Positions 56,763-64,000 of a stretch of 64,000 bases of DNA are shown here, piece after piece. Below the pieces are notes generated by a model, which was not told the DNA's origin, did no database searches, and saw nothing but the letters and a program-made list of their open reading frames with translations. The position numbers and the translations under genes were made by a program. Source of the stretch: Myxocyprinus asiaticus (lineage: Eukaryota; Chordata; Actinopteri; Cypriniformes; Catostomidae). How positions within the stretch are numbered: the first letter of the stretch is position 1; the number at the start of each line of letters is the position of its first letter. The stretch spans positions 35,845,877 through 35,909,876 of the forward strand of contig NC_059387.1 of assembly GCF_019703515.2 (NCBI RefSeq), given 5' to 3'.

Positions 56763-57180
56763 TCTGTGTGTGTCTGTCTCTGTGTGTGTGTGAGTGGTCA
56801 GTGAGTGTGTGTGTGTGTGTGAGGGTTAGGTTTAGGGGTAGGGTTAGGGTTAAGGGATAGAATCTATAGTTTGTACAGTATAAAAATCATTATGTCTATG
56901 GAGAGTCCTCATAATGATAGCTGCACCAACATGTGTGAGACACACACACAAACAAACAAACAAACACACACACACACACACACACACAAACAAACACACA
57001 CACACACTCTCTCACACACACACACACACACACTTTATCTCCTGTCAGTGTCACTCACACACACACACTCACACTCACTCACACACTCACACACACACAC
57101 TCTCTCTCTCTCTCTCTCTCTCTCACACATACACACACACACACACACTTTATCTCCTGTCAGTGTCACTCACACAACAC
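55776..57180. repeat. Large inverted repeat with TG-rich centre
   Basis: The left arm (about 55785-55980) and right arm (about 56820-57010) are inverse copies. Each has the GGGTTAGG-type unit, CCAACATGTGTGAGACACAC or its inverse, and AAACAAACAAACAAACAC. About 830 nt of TG-rich sequence lie between, with GTGAGTGGTCAGTGAGTG units. Beyond the right arm CTTTATCTCCTGTCAGTGTC occurs twice. Confidence 0.85.
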
Positions 57181-58256
57181 CAGAAACATTCAGTCATCAA
57201 CACAATCTCTGACCTAGCTGAGTTGAGTAAACTATCACTGTTTCACAACTAGTTTAAACTTGTGATCTGTGACTCCTGAAGTGTCTGAAGCATGTAAAGA
57301 TTTATGTATGTTATCTGAGCGTTCACAGTTTGACACAGATCTTGATTAATGGCATGTTTACTTTAGAAACAGTATTTTTAATTCTTTGTCTTATTCAGAT
57401 TTCTGAAGCACTGAAGGATCTTTTTTAAAATTTCTTTCCAAATTGTATTTTATTTACTATATGGTATATTATTAAATCTTTTACTATTATTGTTATTATT
57501 ATTATTTTATGGTAAAGGCATCATTATGCTGACTGGAAGGGTTTTGCAGTCATGTGTTTTTGGAATCGTTCTAAAGCCGCTGCTCAGATCTTTACTGTCT
57601 GTAATATTGGACCTCTACATGATTTGTGATAGTTTAGATCGGTATGAGTTATTAATGTCATGGATGAGAATTATTAAAGGAATATTCCTGGTTCAGTACA
57701 AGTTCAGCTCAATCAACATCATTTGTGGCATGAACCTGGAATATTCTTTAATGGGATTCTGGAGTCTTGTGACAGTGTTGTTGATGCTGCAATTCAAACA
57801 GACCTTTACAATAAAGATACCGGTTATGTAAAACTGGCTTAAATATATCCATAATGTTATGCAAACAACTGCATTAATATTAAATCATCAGTGTGTACAT
57901 TACAGATGGTTTACACTGACTTACAGTGTTACAGTAATATGAGCTGTAGTCTCTACTGCCCTCTACTGGTCAACTGCATGAATTACATCCAGCTCTGAGT
58001 CACATGGTCCAAATGTACAGCAGAATAAAGAGCTGAAATGTCTTTTGAATAGTTGACTGACATTTTTTATTCATTAATTAATTTATCTGTTCAATATACG
58101 GATACATGTGTAAAATAAATTGCATAGTGTTGACTGAACATGCATTACTGAAATATACATTACAGATATAGAGTCTCTGACTGCTGCCCTCTGCTGGTCA
58201 GTTTTCAGTCAGATTTTTCCTGGAGGTCTCACATGAGAACATCTTTCAGTAATCAT
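57181..58256. other. Intergenic, unassigned
   Basis: Mostly unique sequence with a fragment of the GGAATATTCC repeat at 57674-57760 and two CTCF-like motifs near 57956 and 58184. No gene seen. Confidence 0.5.
57956..58200 (-). promoter_or_regulatory. Two CTCF-like motifs, minus orientation
   Basis: On the minus strand TGACCAGTAGAGGGCAG (57972-57956) and TGACCAGCAGAGGGCAG (58200-58184) match the CTCF core CCASYAGRKGGCRS fully. Confidence 0.45.
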
Positions 58257-58918
58257 CAGGGGTGGAAAGAGTACTGAAAAATAATACTCAAGTAAAAGTA
58301 TTGTTACTTCTTAAAAAATGTAGCTTGAGTAGAGTACCTGGCCTAAAAACTACTCAAGTAAGATTAAAAGAGTAGCTCATTTAAAAGTACTCATGAGTAG
58401 TGAGTAATGAGTACTGAGTTGTGAAAGCTATGTCCCTTTATAATAAAAACTCAGTGCTGCAGTTGAAAAATGTAGCACACATACCGTAATTTACATTCCC
58501 TTTTATGGCTGTTTGCCAGAAAGAATAAGAAATATAAGTATATTATAGTAGTGTGTTTGTGATTGACAACTTTTAAAATACGTCACTTATCTATGATACT
58601 GTAAACACTACATGAATCTGATGGAAAAAATAAAAATAAAAGGGTGACATGATTACAGAAATGAAAAGATGAAAAAGTTATTTTCGATATCGTAATGTAT
58701 GAAACTATTACATTAAAATCAGTTTATGTGTAATGTCTAGATGTCCCTTAATATCGACAGAGTTACTGTTGTGCATAAAACATGTTCAAAACAATGCAAG
58801 GAATGCAAAAAAATAAAAAATAAATAAAACACTAAAAAAGCAGGGTCACTTGCTGCGCCATGTCCCGCACAATAGAGGGGGTAGAGCAGTTGTTTGGTAC
58901 AGGAGCCACATTGGGCTT

Positions 58919-59602
58919 TAAAGGAATAATTCACACAAAAATGAAAATTCTCTCATCAATTACTCATCCTCATGCTGTCCCAGATGTGTATGACTTTTTT
59001 CAGTATCAGCTCTTTTGGTCCATACAATACAAGTGAATGGGTGCCAACATTTTGAAGCTCCAAAAATCACATAAATCAGCATTAAAGTAGCCTAATCCAT
59101 GTGACTCCAGTGGTTTAATCCATGTCTTCAGAAGAGATATGATAGGTGTGGGTGAGAAACAGATCAATATTTAAGTCCATTTGTACTATAAATTCTCCTC
59201 CCTGCTCAGTCAATCTCCACTTTAACTTTCACTTTCTTCTTTTGTTTTTGGTGATTCACATTCTTCATGCATATCGCCATCTACTGGGCAGGGAGAAGAA
59301 TTTCTAGCAAAAATGGACTTAAATATTGATCTTTTTCTCACTCACACCTATCAAATCACTTCTGAAGACATGGATTAAACCACTGGAGTCGTATGGATTA
59401 CTTTTATGCTGCCTTTATGTGCTTTTTGGAGCTTCAATATTTTGGCATCCATTCACTTGCATTGTATGGACCTACAGAGCTGAAATATTCTTCTAAAAAT
59501 CTTCATTTGTGTTCAACAGAAGAAAGAAAGTCATACACATCTGGGATGACATGAGGATGAGTAAATGATGAGAGAACTTTAATTTTTGAGTGAACTATTT
59601 TT
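58919..59602. mobile_element. Palindromic MITE, longest copy
   Basis: Left GAATAATTCACACAAAAATG, right TTTTGAGTGAACTATT. Nearly every block on the left (CATGCTGTCCCAGATGTGTA, CATACAATACAAGTGAATGG) has its complement on the right. CCAGTAGATGGCGA inside is CTCF-like. Confidence 0.8.
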
Positions 59603-60814
59603 TAAGCAACACATGGGGGGCCACATTGTCCTCCTTCTGAGTTCCACATTTAGTTCTTGTATCTTTTAAGCCCAGCAATAGTTGTTTTCTCATTCTAATG
59701 CATGATGCACAATTTTCTGAAGTTTGTGACTGGTGGAATGTTCTGCCTGAAGTAATGCTCTTTGGTTGATACTTTTCTATCTTTATAAAGGCTAAGCATA
59801 ATAATAAATGATTTTATCATCTCTACTTTCCTGGTCATTTATTATACAAATTAACACAATCTCTACATCAGGGGTCGGTGTTATTAAAAAACTAACAATA
59901 TTATTAAAAATGTCAGTGTTTTATTCTATTACATTAATACTTTTAAAGAGTGGTTTTCTCGTTTCCTTGTTATAGTTTTTTTGATTAATAGCCTTTATAT
60001 GAAATAGTGTACTAGACAGTGCTCAATTCGGTTACATGTACACTTCAAACATGCGTCCAAGATTTTGATGCAAATACTCTTTTTGTCCCACTGTTGACGT
60101 TCACTTTAGACCAAACCGACTGTGTTTCCATTAATGCCTCATCAAGATGGGCATTGGCAGAATTATAAAGTGTATTTGACCATTTTGTCGCGTGCCCGCA
60201 TTAGTGCTCTCCGAGCACACGTGCATGTAAAGCGCAGCGCACAAACATAAGCCGTCTGTCAATCAAACAGCACGCGGCTACAGACGGTAGGAAATAAAAA
60301 GTCAATCTTTTATATTTTATCTAGATCAATCAACCAGTGGTGCTCTTGCTATCGCGAATGATGTAATGAACACCCCTGTTCTAGACGTAGAATATAGGCT
60401 AAGTATAGAAAATTACTCAAAAGTTTATCATCGATATCGAGGACATCTTTTCTTCTTTTGTTTTTTTCAGATAAACATCAAGATTGTTTTATCGCCCAGC
60501 CCTATTGATAACATTGCCTTAATCTCTCACATCAACTCAATAATCTCAGTGATAGATAGTTCAATTACAGGCTACATTATAGACACAGAATCTAGCAAGC
60601 AGAAATATGAAATTTACCTCGATATGTTTCTTAAAATTAGAGGCAGGATTAATGCTGTTATCTGGTTTGAGCAAGTTAAACTCACATGACACAATCAAGC
60701 AATTTGCCTTTTTCACTGCGAAAATCCCTTTCAGGTGCGGCCGTGATGTTCAGGTGTTGAAATGTGTCTGAGGCATCCTCCATATCCATAACATTTCTAC
60801 AGCTGCCATTCATG

Positions 60815-61005
60815 GAGTGGTGGTGGCGTAGTGGACTAAAGCACTGAACTGGTAAGCAGAAGGTTGCTGGTTCAATCCCCACAGCCACCACCATTGTGTC
60901 CTTGAGCAAGGCACTTAACTCCAGGTTGCTCCAGGGGGATTGTCCTGTAATAAGGGCACTGTAAGTTGCTTTGGATAAAAGCGTCTGCCAAATGCATAAA
61001 TGTAA
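60815..61005 (+). mobile_element. V-SINE (HAmo-like) full-length copy
   Basis: A tRNA-derived head (TGGTGGCGTAGTGGACTAAA, B box GGTTCAATCCC) leads to the conserved TTGAGCAAGGCACTTAACTC and the tail GTAAGTTGCTTTGGATAAAA. This is the V-SINE superfamily pattern; the HAmo name is from memory. Confidence 0.75.
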
Positions 61006-61584
61006 GTTGTGTGATTTGATGGGAGTCACGAGACTCTCCCTAGCCAATCATGTTGATGGATAAAAATAAAATCAGGACAAGGAAGTAGTGAACACAGACG
61101 GTGGGAAAATAGTGCATTAAAAGTACAGTTACAGGACTTAAAATGTACTCAAGTAAAAGTATACCATTTTTAAACTACTTAAAGTACAATTCCTGGGAAA
61201 AACTACTTAATTACAGTAACGTGAGTATTTGTAATTCATTACTTTACAGCCCTGGTAATAATGGCTGCATTTATTTATTTATTTATTTATTTTCTCAGAA
61301 CTAATTCGACTTTTCTGATTGATTTCTGCTCGATAACTTTAAACGAACTGGTGTTGTGGTGATTGTTAGAGGATGTATGATGTCAGTTGTCCTCAAGTTC
61401 ACACAGGTGGAGTTCTGCACATTCACAAGAAACACACTGACAAACACAGTCTCTTCATTTTACACACAACATCTATTGTGTTAACATTTCAAAATCTTCT
61501 TTTTTATGATTTGCTTGGTGTGCTTGTGCTATCTTTCAAATGAATGACACTAGCTTGAATGATTGCGTGTTTGACACCTGTTCT

Positions 61585-61671
61585 GCTCTTCCAGTAGAGG
61601 GCCGTGTTGCGCATGCGCACTCATATGAGCTGCTGTCACCGCGACTGTCGGGTGTCTCAGGCTGCGTGCGG
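61585..61671 (+). promoter_or_regulatory. Candidate promoter and untranslated first exon of a downstream gene
   Basis: A CTCF-like CCAGTAGAGGGCCG (61591-61604) overlaps the approach to a perfect NRF1-type palindrome TGCGCATGCGCA (61608-61619). About 50 nt later a GC-rich stretch ends in GCGGGTAAGAAA, a good donor after 61671. CpGs are dense here compared with the surroundings. No coding exon follows that I can identify, so the gene would lie mainly to the right. Confidence 0.4.
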
Positions 61672-62450
61672 GTAAGAAATAATCATTAATATAAGCTCGT
61701 GCTCTTGCTGTTTTATTTCACTAGCATCATAAAGTACATTGTTTGATATATCTCTCATATATGTCGTGTAAAGCGCAATAAAGTTGCCGTTATATGTGTG
61801 TTTAAGGTGTGTGTTTGTTAAAGATGATGGCTGTTCGGCTAATCGCTGTGTTTGTGCTGTTTAAACGCATTAAAGATGAAAACATGAAGCTCACAGGAGT
61901 GTGAATATGTGTTTGTGAGAGTTGTGAGGCGGTGTGTTTGATGTGTATTCAGCTGTGTGTGTGAATGTTACAATGTTTCTCGATTGTTTCACTCTGTGAT
62001 GTGATGACGCGCGCGCCAGTGAGTGTTACATTTATAACTCTTGTTCTGCAAGATCTCTCTTATTCTCATCATATCTATCTATCTCTGTCTGTCTGTCTCA
62101 CATCTGTCTGTCTACTCTGGCCTGCTGTCTGTCTGTCTATATTCATATTCACATGTATTTATTTGTTTGTGTTGTGAAGTCGCCATTTTCCTAAACTCAT
62201 TGTGTGTGTGGGTGTGTTTGTGTGTGTAGTGTGTGTGTTTTTGTGAGGTTGTGTTTGTGTTTATGTGCGTGTGTGTGTGTGTTTGTTTGTATGCATGTAT
62301 GTATGTGTGTGTGTTGTATGTGTAGTGTGTTTGTGTGTGTGTTTTTGTGAGGGTGTGTTTGTGTTTATGTGCGTGCGTGTGTGTGTGTGTGTTTGTTTGT
62401 ATGCATGTATGTATGTGTGTGTGTTGTATGTGTAGTGTGTTTGTGTGTGT
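61672..62450 (+). other. Possible first intron, no exon seen
   Basis: Unique sequence with TCTGTCTG and TG-rich runs (62196-62450) containing a 90-nt direct duplication (GTTTTTGTGAGGKTGTGTTT units at about 62238 and 62341). The short ATG frame at 61824 (26 codons) has no support. Confidence 0.4.
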
Positions 62451-63635
62451 TAGAGCCCGACCAATATGGGATTTTTGAGACTGATACCGATTTTAGAGGG
62501 GGGAAATTCACCAATTACTGATATGGTGGCCGATAAAGTTAATTTGTGAGCTGGAATGAAAACAGTCCTTTTCTATGTGGATTTTGCACTGATATGACTA
62601 TGCAAAGGTACTCGGAATGCTGCTTTCTTAAATATTTTTATCAAAGAACATTTGACGTTATTATTATAATACATTGTCAACAAATTCTAGAAATGAACAC
62701 TGAGAAAATAAAGAATAAATAAAAATAAAATAAATAGCTAAATAAACATCAGTACTACTGTTTAGTATCAGTCAAATGCTGACTATTTTAATACTGCCAG
62801 TCAGTTAGGGGCAGATTGTTAAAAACAAGAAGCATTTACACCTGCTGAGTCAAGAGATAAACAGCGGCAGCGGTGTTATGCCATATTCTGCTATAGTTCA
62901 GGGGAAACTTTCAACGGTGGAAAACCAGACTTTTAAATATTACATTTTATAAATGCAACGACTGGAATTGTTCGTTTGAACGGGGTACCAAACTGTGAAT
63001 CCTGAACAAAACAGTTTGGTGAATACATGTTTATACATTAGCTTCCACTCAGCTGACAACAATGAAAGTAGCTACGTGATTAGCTAGTTAGCTATAAGCT
63101 CGTTGTCACGGAGAGTAAAAGACGGACTTTATTTACTTTCCAGCATTGCGTCTCACCAACTAGGTAACAACATAGCGTGAAATCAACACTCAACAGACAC
63201 AATCCACCACCGCACCGTTGTCTGATGAGCTGCAAAAAGATGTTCTGATGTTTATCTTTCGATCTGTTACATTACTGACAGCACTGACAAACTATAGCTG
63301 ACTAACAGCAAACAAACATGAGTGACATGGTTGTCAGGGTTAACGTTATATTAGTTATATTGAAAAGGGAAAATGATGGGGTCATTGTTTATTAACATTT
63401 CAGTATGTATTTCACAAACTAGTTAACAACTTACCGAAAAGACACCGCTGAACTCCGCCCTGTCTGCAGAGCCACCGTCAGTTCAGCTCTATAAACAATG
63501 GAGTCGGAGCGCGCTCTGCTGGACAAACTACGCTATGACACCAATTCTAAAGCATTGTTTTCTGCATTATGTTCTGAAAAAAAGTTTTCATATAGGTAAA
63601 ATATACGCCGATACCAATATATCGATCGGGCACTA
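62451..63635. mobile_element. hAT-type element inside a TG microsatellite
   Basis: Ends TAGAGCCCGACCAATATGGG and the inverse of TAGTGCCCGATCGATATATT; GTGTGTGT flanks both sides, fitting an 8-bp duplication although the flank is itself a repeat. No long frame. Confidence 0.7.
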
Positions 63636-63746
63636 GTGTGTGTGTGCGTTCGCGTGTGCGCGCGTGTAGTGTGTGTGTGTGCGTGCGTGTGTGCGCGCGC
63701 ATAGTGTGTGTGTAGTGTGTGTGTGTGTGTGTGTGTGTGTGTAGTG
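63636..63746 (+). repeat. TG/CG-rich microsatellite
   Basis: (TG)n with GCGCGC variants, the continuation of the tract that the hAT element split. Confidence 0.85.
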
Positions 63747-64000
63747 TGTCTTTCACAGTATTCAGTCTTTAATTCATATTGAAATGGAGGACAGTAATAT
63801 AAAACGCTTAACTCGAGGGATTACTGTAAACTGTCCTTTAACATCAGTCATTTTGTGCTGGTGCACCTGTTGAACTCAATGTTTCCTACATGGACATATT
63901 TCACATTGGACTCCCAAATTGTTTAATGTACAGAAGTAAACACCAATATCTTTAAAACCAAACATTGATGTATTACTATTTCCACAAATCGCATAACAAT
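63747..64000. other. Unassigned right edge
   Basis: No feature recognised in the last 250 nt. Confidence 0.4.

Larger units (their letters stand above)
58257..61254. mobile_element. hAT-type element, about 3 kb, with later insertions
   Basis: Ends CAGGGGTGGAAAGAGTA and the inverse of CAGGGCTGTAAAGTAATG; flanks GTAATCAT and GTAATAAT agree at seven of eight bases. Near the ends ACTCAAGTAAAAGTA appears on both sides. It encloses a palindromic MITE and a V-SINE. I found no transposase. Confidence 0.75.

Noticed and set aside
59869..60378. Second hAT element (CAGGGGTCGG to AACACCCCTG) inside the 3-kb one
   Set aside because: Only about 8 terminal bases match in inverse and the flanks agree at five of eight, too little to claim.
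61824..61904. ATG frame MMAVRLIAVFVLFKRIKDEN as signal peptide
   Set aside because: It has 26 codons before a stop, lies beyond a good donor, and has no supporting context.
1..64000. CRISPR array, integron, prophage or operon structure
   Set aside because: The sequence is eukaryotic; direct repeats found are microsatellites, minisatellites or transposable elements.

Overview
The window is vertebrate nuclear DNA, very probably from a cypriniform (carp-like) fish. Coding exons are short, have GT-AG borders and sit in a sea of TG/CA and TA microsatellites, tRNA-derived SINEs, palindromic MITEs, hAT-type MITEs, Tc1-type transposons and broken LINEs of the kind typical of cyprinid genomes. No prokaryotic-style operons, no CRISPR array and no functional RNA gene were seen.

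The one clear host gene is the 3' part of a receptor-type protein tyrosine phosphatase of the R2B class on the + strand. Fourteen consecutive exons (5596-39010) join in frame into 547 codons: the end of the juxtamembrane region, the active D1 phosphatase domain (WPD loop and [10 protein letters not shown] split by an intron), the inactive D2 domain and a stop codon. The residue pattern fits PTPRK (kappa) best. Extracellular, transmembrane and most juxtamembrane exons are not in the window and should lie to the left. Two introns are largely dinucleotide repeat that starts at the splice donor: UG-rich after the exon at 30937-31086 and CA-rich after the exon at 34418-34549.

Between the exons lie many transposable elements. 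The most unusual is at about 9549-11853: two inverted arms of roughly 145 bp enclose a decayed two-exon minus-strand gene for a Cys-rich protein in which I see no known transposase motif. Others are a piggyBac-like TTAA MITE (3898-4708), a hAT element with a perfect 8-bp target duplication (21100-22316), seven copies of one tRNA-headed SINE, tandemly duplicated blocks near 15.2-15.8 kb and 24.7-25.0 kb, and a GC-rich unit bounded by 200-bp direct repeats (26251-27207).

From 39.6 kb to the end the sequence is mostly intergenic and repeat-rich. Three Tc1-type elements lie at 45625-47031, 47890-49445 and 51520-52767; only the third has an intact transposase and perfect terminal repeats. The first sits inside an L2-like LINE, and a TTAA-flanked MITE (53618-54144) sits inside a second LINE (about 52840-55535). 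In both cases removing the insert restores the host reading frame. A 3-kb hAT element spans 58257-61254. At about 61591-61671 an NRF1-type palindrome, a CTCF-like motif and a splice donor suggest the first exon of another + strand gene running out of the window. A short 56-codon ORF at 50736-50906 looks protein-like, but I do not recognise it.
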